Source: Bremerella alba
GTDB taxonomy: Bacteria > Planctomycetota > Planctomycetia > Pirellulales > Pirellulaceae
Assembly (NCBI RefSeq): GCF_013618625.1
Contig: NZ_JABRWO010000010.1
Span: 62,001-126,000, forward strand
Reading direction: 5' to 3'
DNA: 64,000 bases
Below the pieces are notes generated by a model that saw nothing but the letters and a program-made list of their open reading frames with translations, made no database searches and had not been told where the DNA came from. A program made the position numbers and the translations under genes. Below are positions 24,007 through 32,805 of this stretch, piece by piece (position 1 is the stretch's first letter; each line of letters opens with the position of its first letter).

Positions 24007-24330
24007 TTACCACTGAAAGAATTCGAGGCCGGGAATATCGCTCGGGTCGGCCCCGTGTATCGCTTGGACGAGCAATTCGCTGGCCTCGGCCTGCGTCACC
24101 GGTTTCTGCAGCGATCCGCCACGCTGCGTATCTGGCAAATCAAGCTGAATGTAGTTCTCTTCCCACATGAATTGTAGGATCTGGCCGTTCTCGCAGTAGA
24201 TACCCAGGAACGAACCATGCTGCGGCGCGAGCGTTTGCCAGCGGTTCAAAATATCGGCTTCCTGACCATCGATCGTCGCGTTGGACTCGACGCCTTCTTG
24301 TGTGACGCTGTCAAAGTAGAAATATTTCAT
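24007..24330 (-). CDS. Small hypothetical protein
   Basis: The 107-residue protein has no signal peptide, membrane span or cysteine cluster (single Cys). Its beta-strand-rich N-terminus (MKYFYFDSVTQEGVES) and acidic C-terminus match no family I recognise; an immunity- or SMI1-like fold is conceivable but not supported. Codon use looks coding, and the frame is free of overlap with other likely genes. It heads a two-gene unit with the CxxC protein. Confidence 0.55.
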   Translation of the reverse strand: MKYFYFDSVTQEGVESNATIDGQEADILNRWQTLAPQHGSFLGIYCENGQILQFMWEENYIQLDLPDTQRGGSLQKPVTQAEASELLVQAIHGADPSDIPGLEFFQW

Positions 24331-24413
24331 CCTTGAACCCTGAGAATTCGAAACGAAGCGAGAAAGGTAGCCTAACCAGCGGTCGGTTTGGGTTCAACCA
24401 GGACTGCCAATCG

Positions 24414-24449
24414 AAAAAGGCACACCACTCTCGAGAGCGGTGTGCCTTT
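24414..24449 (-). terminator. Strong intrinsic terminator downstream of the sulfatase
   Basis: A perfect 11-bp stem pairs 24416-24426 with 24439-24449 around a loop that itself contains the palindrome CTCTCGAGAG. On the minus strand the stem is followed by TTTTT (complement of 24414-24418), 80 bases after the sulfatase stop. Confidence 0.8.
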
Positions 24450-24529
24450 GAGAGATTTTCAGGCACCGATTGCATTTCGGTCTTCAGGCTTCGCTTTCGT
24501 TTCTGGTATTTGGGAGACGGGCAAGACGC

Positions 24530-25909
24530 CTATTTCCCTTTGTTCTTGTTGAGCTTTTCGGATAGCTCGTCGACGGCTTCCTGGCGTTTGGGTTGCCGAG
24601 CGATGTTGGTGTCCTCTTGCGGGTCGCGTTGGTGGTCGTACAGCATCTTGGCGTACACTTCTGCCTGCTTCGAGGAGTACTCGGTATAGCGAAACTTATC
24701 GGTGCGAATCGTATCGCCGGCCCCGAAACGTCCGATGGCAAATGGTTTGCCGGTGGCGGAGGGGTCTTTCAGAAGTGGCACGAAGCTTTCGCCTTGGCAG
24801 TGTGCAGGGATATCGAGCCCGCACAGTTGGCACAGCGAAGGATAGACATCGACGAACTCAGTCAACGCGGCCGTCTTCTGCCCGGCGTATTTGCCTGGGA
24901 CTTTAACGATTAAGGGGGCGTGCATCGAAGTTTCAAAACAAGAGTGTTTGCACCAGAGAGTGTGCTCGCCCAGGTTCCAGCCATGATCGCCCCACAGGAC
25001 CACGATCGTATTGTCGGCCAGTTCCAAGCGATCGAGTTCATCCAGCAATTTGCCGATGTTGGCATCGGTGTAGCTGACACACGCGTAGTAGCCACGAATC
25101 ATGTTGAGCGCCGTTTCTTCGCTGACGGGACCCTTCTTAGGAATGCCAGCGTAAGCCCGCAGTTCGCCTGAGTTATGGATGGCGGCGTCGGGGGCATTTT
25201 TCGGACGGTGGTAGGTCTCGGGTAAAGAGATCGTGTCGGGATCGTACAAGTCCCAATACTTTTTCGGCGCAACGAACGGGAGGTGGGGTTTGAAAAAGCC
25301 AACGGCCAGGAAGAACGGTTCATCCTGTTCTTTCAATCGACGGAGGTCTTCGATCGTTTTGTTGGCCAACTTGCCGTCGCCGTAGAAGTCGTCTTCGACC
25401 TCGGCCGATTCATAGGCAGGCCCTCGACGTTTGGGCGTTGTTTTCCTGGCGGCGATACTTTCCGGCAATTTGTAAGAAGGGGCACGTGGTCGCCATGGTT
25501 CTTCCGTCCAGCCTTTAGCGTTATCGCTAGGGTGATGGAAGATCTTGCCGTTGGAGATCGTCGTGTACCCGGCGTCTTTGAAGTAGGTGTTGAGCGTAGT
25601 GATGTTGGGGACTTCCTGCTCAGCCGAGGCAAGATGCGTCACAAAACGTTTGGGGGCAGGGCGAATGCTGGTCATCAGCGCCGCCCGCGAGGCTCCACAG
25701 GTGGGAACCATGCAATAGGCCCGCTCGAAGACGGTTCCCTGCGACGCCAGGCGATCGATGTTGGGAGAGTGGATATGTGACTTGCCGTAGCAGCCCAACT
25801 CGGGGCGAAGGTCATCGACCGCAATAAATAACACATTAGGACGATCGGCTGCCTGAATTGCTGAGAACGAAATGAGCGACAGCAGCAAGGGCAAAAGTGC
25901 ACGCAACAT
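24530..25909 (-). CDS. Secreted type I sulfatase, iduronate-2-sulfatase-like
   Basis: This 459-residue protein has a signal peptide (MLRALLPLLLSLISFSAIQA) and then PNVLFIAVDDLRPELGCYG with the metal-binding aspartates. C71 in CGASRAALMTS is the residue converted to formylglycine. The KIFHHP, PHLPFVAPKKYWDLY and LWGDHGWNLGEH segments complete the iduronate-sulfatase-like active site. It would hydrolyse sulfate esters, probably on algal or animal polysaccharides, in the periplasm or outside. A formylglycine-generating enzyme is not in the window. Sequence just before the start reads CCCCTCCTT on the mRNA, so no Shine-Dalgarno is present. Confidence 0.9.
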   Translation of the reverse strand: MLRALLPLLLSLISFSAIQAADRPNVLFIAVDDLRPELGCYGKSHIHSPNIDRLASQGTVFERAYCMVPTCGASRAALMTSIRPAPKRFVTHLASAEQEVPNITTLNTYFKDAGYTTISNGKIFHHPSDNAKGWTEEPWRPRAPSYKLPESIAARKTTPKRRGPAYESAEVEDDFYGDGKLANKTIEDLRRLKEQDEPFFLAVGFFKPHLPFVAPKKYWDLYDPDTISLPETYHRPKNAPDAAIHNSGELRAYAGIPKKGPVSEETALNMIRGYYACVSYTDANIGKLLDELDRLELADNTIVVLWGDHGWNLGEHTLWCKHSCFETSMHAPLIVKVPGKYAGQKTAALTEFVDVYPSLCQLCGLDIPAHCQGESFVPLLKDPSATGKPFAIGRFGAGDTIRTDKFRYTEYSSKQAEVYAKMLYDHQRDPQEDTNIARQPKRQEAVDELSEKLNKNKGK

Positions 25910-26349
25910 AAGGAGGGGATTCCGTTAAAGGGCCGAGGGGAGATTCGAGTTTTATTCTTCTCATGACGGCCGAAAGTTTGCAACTATTTCGGAAAGAATA
26001 GTGGCGAATTTCTCAGGGCCGACCAGAGGTTTTGCGACAACGTGCCTGTGAATTGTACATGTAAATTAGTAATGCATGTCTGCATAATGTTTCATTGGGT
26101 ACTTCCGAATTCGTTGTTATTCTTAAGAAATCACTTGGCGCGGTAAGTGGTTTTGATGAGCAGGTCAGCCTCCGTGTCCATCTCTTGTCTTGGATTTCTC
26201 GCTGCTGAGTGAATGGCCGTCCTTGCGGCGTGTTTTCCTTATTTGTATTTCCGCTACGGGACTTATTGCGAGTCCTACGAAGTCACGTACTAAGCGCCTC
26301 ATAGCTTAGTCGTGGATGTGCCTCCTCTCTTTTCTTAAGGTTTCAAGTC
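25910..26349. other. Divergent intergenic region, AT-richer than its neighbours
   Basis: It lies between the divergently transcribed sulfatase and the DUF1559 gene, so both promoters should be here. No gene, hairpin or known RNA motif stands out. A purine-rich AAGG at 26337-26340 may serve the DUF1559 start. Confidence 0.4.
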
Positions 26350-27306
26350 ATGTGCAACGCCTCTTGCAGCTTGATGGGTCGTCTTCAACGACGTGGTTTT
26401 ACTCTGGTCGAACTCTTGGTGGTGATTGCCATTATCGGTGTTTTGATCGCCTTGCTATTGCCGGCCGTTCAACAGGCCCGTGAAGCGGCTCGCCGTATGC
26501 AGTGCACCAACCAACAAAAACAACTCGCTTTGGCGATGCACAACCATCACGATACGTACGGAAAGTTGCCTGCCGGTAGCTTTAATAATTCTGCTTGGGG
26601 ACGCGATTCTTACTCGTGGTACTGCTACATTTTGCCGTTCATCGAAGAGAATGCGATGTACGAAGAACTGAATTTTGATGAGAAGATCAATGGCGGTGCT
26701 TCGGTTCGTAGCTACGCTCGGATGCAGCTGTTAGATGCGATGCTATGTCCCTCGGACGATTCCAAAATTCAGGAAGTGGGGGCCGACAACTGGCAGAACT
26801 CACTGCACAACTACGTTGTTTGCTATGGCGACTCAAACTTCAACTCAGGCACACCGTGGAACGTTGTCGACGGCTACACCGGCAAGGCCGGAATGTTTGT
26901 GCCTGAGCAGGCAGCAGGCCTGCGGGATTGTACCGACGGACTCTCGCATACGCTGTTGTTCTCGGAGATCATCACGCCGTCGCAAGAGGATTACTGGAGC
27001 AGCATCGGGCGTGCTCAAGTGGCAATGGGTGCCGGTTTCACCACATTTTTGACTCCCAATGCGGATGCGAACGATCGTACCAACCGCTGTCACTTGGAAC
27101 TGGGGGGGGCGCTCGGCCAGAAGTGCACCCAGCATGCCGACTGGGACTGGGGAGCCAATGTGGTCGCCCCGCGCAGCTGGCATCCCGGGGGCGTGAACGT
27201 GGCTCTGACCGATGGGTCGGTCCGCTTCGTCGCCGAAACGGTCAATCTTACGGTGTGGCGTGGGCTGGGGACTCGCAGTGGTGGTGAAGTCTTAGCCGAG
27301 TTTTAG
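26350..27306 (+). CDS. DUF1559 protein with type IV prepilin-like N-terminus
   Basis: The protein (318 residues) has the prepilin motif RRG16|FTLVE21 followed by a hydrophobic helix (LLVVIAIIGVLIALLLPAVQQ), and the DUF1559 signature AREAARRMQCTNQQKQLALAMHNHHD. The C-terminal HPGGVNVALTDGSVRFV is the family's H-X9-DG motif. These proteins occur in dozens of copies per planctomycete genome, are exported through a type II secretion/pseudopilin route, and have unknown function. A small lipoprotein follows 56 bases on, the usual partner arrangement. Confidence 0.95.
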   Translation: MCNASCSLMGRLQRRGFTLVELLVVIAIIGVLIALLLPAVQQAREAARRMQCTNQQKQLALAMHNHHDTYGKLPAGSFNNSAWGRDSYSWYCYILPFIEENAMYEELNFDEKINGGASVRSYARMQLLDAMLCPSDDSKIQEVGADNWQNSLHNYVVCYGDSNFNSGTPWNVVDGYTGKAGMFVPEQAAGLRDCTDGLSHTLLFSEIITPSQEDYWSSIGRAQVAMGAGFTTFLTPNADANDRTNRCHLELGGALGQKCTQHADWDWGANVVAPRSWHPGGVNVALTDGSVRFVAETVNLTVWRGLGTRSGGEVLAEF

Positions 27307-27362
27307 TCGGCTAGGACACTTCATTCCCCTCTGCACGTTTAACCAATAGGAGATTTATCATC

Positions 27363-27824
27363 ATGGCGAACCCCTCATCACGCAGCTTGATATGTTTGGC
27401 CTTATTGTTCTTCGCGGCACTGGCAGCCGGGTGCAACGAAGATGGCAAAATATCGGTCGATGGAACGGCCTCTTGGAATGGGCAACCGATCGAAAAAGGC
27501 TACATCGAATTGCAACCGATCGGCGAAGGTCACTTTGCTAGTGCCGAAATCGTCGACGGGAGGTTCACTCTGCAAACGACCCCAGGCAAACGTTTGGTGA
27601 AAGTGATCGCCAAGAAGAAGGTAGGTGAAACTCCGCCATCGGACCGAATCCCGGAAGCCCAGCCGATCATGTTTCAGTTTGTTCCCCCCAAGTTCAATTC
27701 GGAATCAACGTTGGAGATGGAAATCTCGGCTTCCCAACCCAGCTTGGCAGTCGAATTAGAAGGGGAAGAACTGCAGCCTAAGAGCGGTCTTTCTGCGGAC
27801 GACAAGCGAAAGATGAGTTTGTAA
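27363..27824 (+). CDS. Small lipoprotein with transthyretin/carboxypeptidase-regulatory-like fold
   Basis: The start MANPSSRSLICLALLFFAALAAGC ends in a lipobox with C24 as the lipidated residue. The remaining 129 residues begin VDGTASWNGQPIEKGYIELQPIG and read like the short beta-sandwich found downstream of DUF1559 genes in planctomycetes. Function unknown; probably membrane-attached and co-expressed with the DUF1559 protein. GGAGA at 27348-27352 gives a possible binding site. Confidence 0.8.
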   Translation: MANPSSRSLICLALLFFAALAAGCNEDGKISVDGTASWNGQPIEKGYIELQPIGEGHFASAEIVDGRFTLQTTPGKRLVKVIAKKKVGETPPSDRIPEAQPIMFQFVPPKFNSESTLEMEISASQPSLAVELEGEELQPKSGLSADDKRKMSL

Positions 27825-27956
27825 TCGGACGAGCGTTGGTATCCTTGCGGCGGACGGCAAGCACCAGGGACCGATCAAGCGGGTTCGAGAAGTTTTCCAC
27901 GATGAGGCAGCATCGCGGGAAATTTCTCGGCCCGTATTATTGTATCGGTCGAGTGT

Positions 27957-28751
27957 TCACACTTTGGTTGCGTAGCCCATGTACGAGCAGGCCATGTCGC
28001 GAGTCCGGATTGTCTTCATCTGGTCGGCAAACCCGCGAAAATCGATCTTGCCCGTCTTGAGACGACGCAGTTCTTGGACGACACGCAGGCCGTTGATGTT
28101 AGGCCCCATTCCCACAAAGTCTTGTGCGGCCATGCCATTGTTGGCGAATAACGCCGTCAGTTCTTTCGGTCGCACAAACATTCGCCAGTCATGGAGGTTT
28201 TCTGGGATATAGGATGTCCAGGACCATTCCTGGGCAATTTTGATATAGAACAGCCAACTGATGAACGTACGGTTTACGGTATCAAAGCAGTAAACGCCAT
28301 CAGGCTTAAGGACACGCGTCGCGTCGGCAATAACTTGTTCTAGGTCTTGCACGTGTTCCAAGACATCGCAGCAGCAGATGACATCGAATGAGGCGTCATC
28401 GCAAGGAAGGTGTTCGGCATAGCCAACGTGGTAGGTGATATCGAGTCCCGACTGAATCGCGTGTGCGCGAGCGACTTCAATGGATTCGGCCGAGGGGTCG
28501 ACACCGACCACTTCGCATCCGCGTTTGGCAAACTCTTCGGTCAGGAATCCGCCGCCGCAACCTACATCAAGCACGCGGCAGTTGGCCAGCTTCTTTCCCA
28601 GGCGTTGTTCGAGCACTTCGTCGAAGTAATCAAAGCGGCATGGATTCAGGTGGTGCCGCAGCAGGCAAAGCACTGAGTCTTCGGTCCACCACGTATCGGC
28701 GATGCGTGAATAGACTTCGTTATCAATCACGGTGTCAGTCGGAGCAGGCAT
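27957..28751 (-). CDS. UbiG-like SAM-dependent O-methyltransferase
   Basis: The 264-residue protein has the class I methyltransferase motif I VLDVGCGGGFLTE at about 60-72, acidic motif II VVGVDPS, and motif post-I/III CCDVLEHVQD. The N-terminal NEVYSRIADTWW and the C-terminal DFVGMGPNINGLRVVQELRRLK are close to UbiG, which methylates polyprenyl hydroxyphenols in ubiquinone synthesis. Planctomycetes are usually menaquinone users, so the substrate may be another phenolic compound. It lies 54 bases after a flavin monooxygenase gene and is probably co-transcribed with it. Confidence 0.8.
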   Translation of the reverse strand: MPAPTDTVIDNEVYSRIADTWWTEDSVLCLLRHHLNPCRFDYFDEVLEQRLGKKLANCRVLDVGCGGGFLTEEFAKRGCEVVGVDPSAESIEVARAHAIQSGLDITYHVGYAEHLPCDDASFDVICCCDVLEHVQDLEQVIADATRVLKPDGVYCFDTVNRTFISWLFYIKIAQEWSWTSYIPENLHDWRMFVRPKELTALFANNGMAAQDFVGMGPNINGLRVVQELRRLKTGKIDFRGFADQMKTIRTRDMACSYMGYATKV

Positions 28752-28805
28752 GCGATAATTCTTTCGCGAGGCAGTCGTGGCAATTAACGATCCGGCCCAG
28801 ATCTC

Positions 28806-30050
28806 TTACGAGATCTGCTGCGTGGAACTAGCAGTTGCTGGGAAAACATCTTCCCCGAACATCCGCTGCCGGATTTCTTCGGTAACGGGGCCATCCGGGC
28901 CACTTAAAAGATAATCAGGCATCCGTGAATGATCTTTGGCTAACAACGGTAGCACGCGAAACCTTAGTGCATCGTTAGCTTTACCACTGAAATAGAACAA
29001 GCGTTCGAACCAATGGCTATAGGTATGAATGATATTGAAATAATGATCGTGAGCTTCCGCATAGCCGTGGCCAGCGGCGTCCCAGTCGTCGGTCGATTTC
29101 AAGCGGTCGGTGAGTTCGCGTACGTCACGTAAAGTGATCGCCATGCCTTGGCCATACATCGGGTCGTTATTGGCAGCGGCATCTCCGATCAGCGCGATAT
29201 TGTTTTTGTATGGATGTGCAATCCAGACATCATCGGAAGGGAAGCTGGCCAGAGGTGCGATCGCTTCGGAGCCTTCAAACCACTCGGATTCAGCACCCGA
29301 GGCAATCGCTTGTGCGACTAATTCAGGGACGTCCTTGGGACCCTGGAGTCGAGGACGCGTCGTGTTCAAATAACTGAAATAGACTCGAACACGTTGCCCG
29401 CCTTGGGGAAAGAGGGCCACAAGTTGGCTCTGCCGCGTATCGAAGATCGACACGCTGGTGTCTTGCGGGACATTCATATTGTCCATTAGCACACCAGAAA
29501 GGATACGTTCGGCTGGATCATTGAGGACTTCAAATCCTCCTAAACGACGTGTGGCAGACATGCGGCCGTCTGCACCGACGACGATCCGAGCTTTCACCGT
29601 ATGCGCAGCACCGTCCAGCATGAACGTGACCACTGGCTGAGAGTCAGGTTGAATGTCTCGCGCAACTGCTCCACGAAGCACGGTGGCCCCGGCATCGCTG
29701 GCAGCTTGTAGCAGAACTTCCTGCATCCTTGGGTGATGAAAAGCCAGCTCCGACGATTGACACCGAGTGGTCGTCGGAAGATGGCGGCGTTCCAGCTTCA
29801 TCTTGCCGAGATAGCCTTCGACCCAAGGGACCTCTTGGGCACACGTATCGAGCAGCAACTGAAAAATTCCGAGCGATTTCGCTTCGGGACTTCCCCAGGG
29901 GGCCATCGCATCGCCACGGACGCGATCTTTGAAAGTGCGATCTTTCTCAAGAACGAGAACACGGGCACCATGTTGGGCCATTACTTTGGCCAACGTAGCG
30001 CCACCCATGCCGCCTCCGATGGTGACAATGTCGTAGCTGTCGGAAATCAT
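28806..30050 (-). CDS. FAD-dependent aromatic monooxygenase (UbiH/PHBH-like)
   Basis: The protein (414 residues) begins with the Rossmann motif IGGGMGGATLA, has an internal VVGADGRMSATRR (the DG motif of group A flavin hydroxylases) and the flavin-binding GD motif ALIGDAAANNDPMYGQGMAITLRD. These features place it with PHBH/UbiH-type hydroxylases, which insert oxygen into aromatic rings using NAD(P)H. Together with the downstream UbiG-like methyltransferase it would hydroxylate and then methylate one substrate. That pathway is inference; halogenase-type Trp motifs are not evident. Confidence 0.8.
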   Translation of the reverse strand: MISDSYDIVTIGGGMGGATLAKVMAQHGARVLVLEKDRTFKDRVRGDAMAPWGSPEAKSLGIFQLLLDTCAQEVPWVEGYLGKMKLERRHLPTTTRCQSSELAFHHPRMQEVLLQAASDAGATVLRGAVARDIQPDSQPVVTFMLDGAAHTVKARIVVGADGRMSATRRLGGFEVLNDPAERILSGVLMDNMNVPQDTSVSIFDTRQSQLVALFPQGGQRVRVYFSYLNTTRPRLQGPKDVPELVAQAIASGAESEWFEGSEAIAPLASFPSDDVWIAHPYKNNIALIGDAAANNDPMYGQGMAITLRDVRELTDRLKSTDDWDAAGHGYAEAHDHYFNIIHTYSHWFERLFYFSGKANDALRFRVLPLLAKDHSRMPDYLLSGPDGPVTEEIRQRMFGEDVFPATASSTQQIS

Positions 30051-30298
30051 TCAGAACTCTGGATCGAATCGAGGTCAAACTGCGATAGAGCAGGGGTACG
30101 CAGGAATTTATGATCTTTATAAAATACTAGGAAGTCTGGGGGGATTCTACTGTTGGTGTTGGGAATGTTATGAAAAGGATCAGCCATCTCCTGGGTGGCC
30201 GTTTGCTGGAGTCGCTGTGGACTTTTGTTGACCATGGCCTTGAGCTGTTTCAAAATGGTGCTCGACTTTTCTCCGTTTCCTCATGCCGAGATCCCATC

Positions 30299-31770
30299 AT
30301 GAAATCTGCCTGTTTTGCTTTCTCGTTGCTATTGCTCTTCGCTGCGGATGTTATCGCCCTGGGCACCCCAGACAGGTTGCCCAACGTCCTTTTGATCGTG
30401 ACCGACGACATGGGCTACGGCGATATGAGCAGTCAGGGGGCGAAAGGGTTTAGTACGCCAAACCTCGATAAGCTGGCGGGGCAGGGGACTCGCTTTACTA
30501 GCTTCTATGTGGCTCAACCGGTTTGCACGGCCAGTCGTGCGGCGTTTTTGAGTGGGTGTTATCCGAATCGCTTGAGCTTGCAAGGGGCGCTCAATCACAC
30601 CAGCAAGAATGGGATTCACCCTGACGAATATCTATTGCCTGAGATGTTCCGAGACTTGGGCTATGCCACCGCCGGCATGGGCAAGTGGCATCTGGGTACG
30701 GTGATGGAGTTCTGGCCGACGCGCAACGGTTTCGACGAGTGGTTCGGCACGCCTTATTCCAACGACAACACCAAGTACCACCCAGTATTGGCCGACGAGA
30801 TGCCCCCATATCCGTTGTACGAAGGAGAGACGGTCGTCGAGTTGGACCCGGATCAGAGTCAGTTCACCAAACGTATCACGGAAAAGGCCGTCTCTTTCAT
30901 CGAACGGAACCAGGAGCGTCCCTTCTTTTTGTACCTTCCACAAATCATGCCGCACGTGCCGGTCTTTGCCTCCCAGCAGTTTCGCGGGAAAACCGAACAT
31001 GGCTTGTATGGCGACGTGATCGAAGAGCTTGATTGGTCGGTCGGCGAGCTGATGCGCACCCTCGATCGGTTGAAACTAGCCGACAATACGATCGTCATCT
31101 TCTTCAGCGACAACGGGCCTTGGCCCAGCTATGGCGAGCACGCCGGAGACGCTGGCCCGTTCCGCGAAGGAAAGCTGACGACCTTTGAAGGGGGGGTGCG
31201 TGTGCCATGCATCATGCGTTGGCCAGGGCACATTCCGGCGGGTCGCGTGTGCGACGAGCCGGTCATGTCGATTGACTTGGTTCCCACGCTGACGAAGCTC
31301 GTCGGCGGCCAGATGCCTACCAAGAGGATCGATGGACTCGATATTGCCGACGTGCTGCTAACGCAAGACGGTAAAACACCTCACGACGCCTTGTTCTTCT
31401 TCGGGGGCACCGGGCTTCAGGCCGTTCGCAGCGGGAAGTGGAAGCTGCACTTTCCACACCCCTATATCACTGTGGCCGGCGAGCCAGGTAAAGGTGGTAA
31501 GCCGTCGAACTGGGGAAAGAACCCAGCCCAGTCGATTACCCAAAGCGGCATCGAAGGGATCGCCAGCCGCCACGGGGGACGTGTCGAACATATCGAGCTG
31601 AGCCTTTTGATCTGAGCAGTGACCCAGGCGAAACGAAGAACCTGGCCGGCCAGCATCCCGAGGTGGTCGAGCGACTCTCGAAGCTGGCCGAACCCATCCG
31701 TAAAGACCTGGGAGACTCGCTGACCGGCGTCGAAGGAAACGGCGTGCGAGAAGCTGGCTGGGTGAAGTAA
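30299..31770 (+). pseudogene. Secreted arylsulfatase gene interrupted by a one-base frameshift near the 3' end
   Basis: The start MKSACFAFSLLLLFAADVIALG is a signal peptide, followed by PNVLLIVTDDMGYGDMSS and the formylglycine site CTASR with C76. The open frame stops at TGA 31613-31615 after ...VEHIELSLLI. One extra base in the T run 31605-31608 restores SLFDLSSDPGETKNLAG and then 40 more codons to TAA 31768-31770, a normal sulfatase tail. So either a base was lost from a T run, or the assembly has an error there. The active site is upstream of the shift, so a shortened product may retain partial function. The longer frame beginning at 30170 adds 43 residues before the signal peptide and is not favoured. 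Confidence 0.8.
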
Positions 31771-31801
31771 CGCTTCTACGGCCACGGCTCCTTCGAAACA
31801 A

Positions 31802-31828
31802 CATTGCCCCGACAGATGCGGGGCAATG
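31802..31828. terminator. Bidirectional hairpin between convergent sulfatase and DUF1080 genes
   Basis: CATTGCCCCG at 31802-31811 pairs perfectly with CGGGGCAATG at 31819-31828 across a 7-base loop. It sits between two convergent stops. On the minus strand TTGTTT follows the stem; the plus side has no T tract. Confidence 0.6.
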
Positions 31829-31866
31829 AAAGGTCGAAGCGTTGTGTTGATCGATCGAAATGAGAA

Positions 31867-32622
31867 TTACTTCTTCGCTTCGGCGAGGATCTTTTTGCCT
31901 TCTTCGGGGCTAATCTCGCGGACGAAAATGTTTCGCCAACGAATCTCGCCACCATGCGTTTGCAGCATGATTGGACCTTCCGCTGGTAGTGGCTTGCTAC
32001 GGTCCCAGTAGTTTTCCATCACTGCGCCGTCGACGACCAACTTGTCGTTCAACCAAACCCAGGTCACGTCGCCGATCTGGCGAACTCGTACTTCATTCCA
32101 CTCACCAAAGGGGCGATCTGCCAGCACCAAAGGATCGCGTCCCGGGGCATCGACGGCGTTGTTCCACAAGCTACCCGAGCCAAGATGGCGTTTGATATCA
32201 GGCTGCTTAGGATTGAAAGGCGTGTTGATGTCCCAGATCTGAACTTGAGGCGTGCCGCGCAGATAGATCCCGCTATCGGCCTTGGGGACCGTTTTGTAGT
32301 CGATCAGAAATTCGATGTCGCCCAGATCTTCTTCGGTCGTGGCGTAGGGGCCGTGGCCGTCGTTGACGAGCTCGCCGTTTTCGACCGTCCAGTGCTCGGC
32401 AAATTCAGCACGCTGTTTTTTGTGGTTCTCTTCTTTTTTCTCGCCGGTCAGCTTCGCCGATTGGTGAGGGTTCAAGCCGTACCAGCCGGTCAGGTCTTTT
32501 CCATTGAACAACGCTCGAAAACCTTCAGGCGGCTTAGGTTCTGCCGCATGGGCCGAGACGACAAACAAAACGGCAGCCAAGGCCAGGCTTAAGAATTCAA
32601 CACGAGGCAAGAGATGTTTCAT
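31867..32622 (-). CDS. Secreted DUF1080 (3-keto-disaccharide hydrolase-like) protein
   Basis: The 251-residue product has a signal peptide (MKHLLPRVEFLSLALAAVLFVVSAHA) and one DUF1080 domain starting GFRALFNGKDLTGWYG, with WTVENGELVNDGHG, FLIDYKTVPKADSGIYLRG and the late GPIMLQTHGGEIRWRNIFVREI strand. This concanavalin-like fold is widespread in planctomycetes and includes 3-keto-glycoside hydrolases. I place the start at ATG 32622 because GGAG lies 8 bases ahead and the signal peptide begins there; the longer frame adds 21 residues. Confidence 0.9.
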   Translation of the reverse strand: MKHLLPRVEFLSLALAAVLFVVSAHAAEPKPPEGFRALFNGKDLTGWYGLNPHQSAKLTGEKKEENHKKQRAEFAEHWTVENGELVNDGHGPYATTEEDLGDIEFLIDYKTVPKADSGIYLRGTPQVQIWDINTPFNPKQPDIKRHLGSGSLWNNAVDAPGRDPLVLADRPFGEWNEVRVRQIGDVTWVWLNDKLVVDGAVMENYWDRSKPLPAEGPIMLQTHGGEIRWRNIFVREISPEEGKKILAEAKK

Positions 32623-32747
32623 GGTGTGCTCCAAGGTAAGGAAGGTTTGATCTGGTGGGGTCTCATCGATGAGGTAAGAGCACAAGTATAAACCAATGGA
32701 AAGGAGAATGGTTCCCCTTTCCTGCGGGGGGAATGTTCAAGTCAGCC

Positions 32748-32781
32748 GTGCTGGGCTGTTTTTTTCTTACAGCCCCAGCAC
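32748..32781. repeat. Inverted repeat with T-rich loop
   Basis: GTGCTGGGCTGT at 32748-32759 pairs with ACAGCCCCAGCAC at 32769-32781 with one bulged base; the loop contains a run of T. It lies just past the stop of the HhH gene on the minus strand and may be its terminator, although the T run is in the loop, not after the stem. Confidence 0.35.
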
Positions 32782-32805
32782 GTCATGCAGCTTAAACAGC
32801 CTGGG
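32767..32805 (-). other. Relic resembling the 3' end of dapB
   Basis: Read on the minus strand in a frame different from the HhH gene, these 13 codons give PRLFKLHDVLGL and a TAA. The true dapB end at 33515-33553 gives PGLYNMNDVLGL and a TAA. Identity is 29 of 39 bases and 7 of 12 residues with no gap. The two copies flank the HhH gene. It overlaps the last 14 bases of that gene. Confidence 0.4.

Noticed and set aside
25910-25918. AAGGAGGGG, a perfect Shine-Dalgarno on the plus strand
   Set aside because: No start codon follows at usable distance; the next ATG is about 45 bases on and opens no gene.
30170-30298. Longer N-terminus for the second sulfatase
   Set aside because: Places 43 residues ahead of a clear signal peptide at 30299.
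31600-31615. Programmed -1 frameshift at the sulfatase T run
   Set aside because: The sequence is not an X-XXY-YYZ slippery heptamer in the reading frame, and no downstream stimulatory structure is clear; mutation or read error is simpler.
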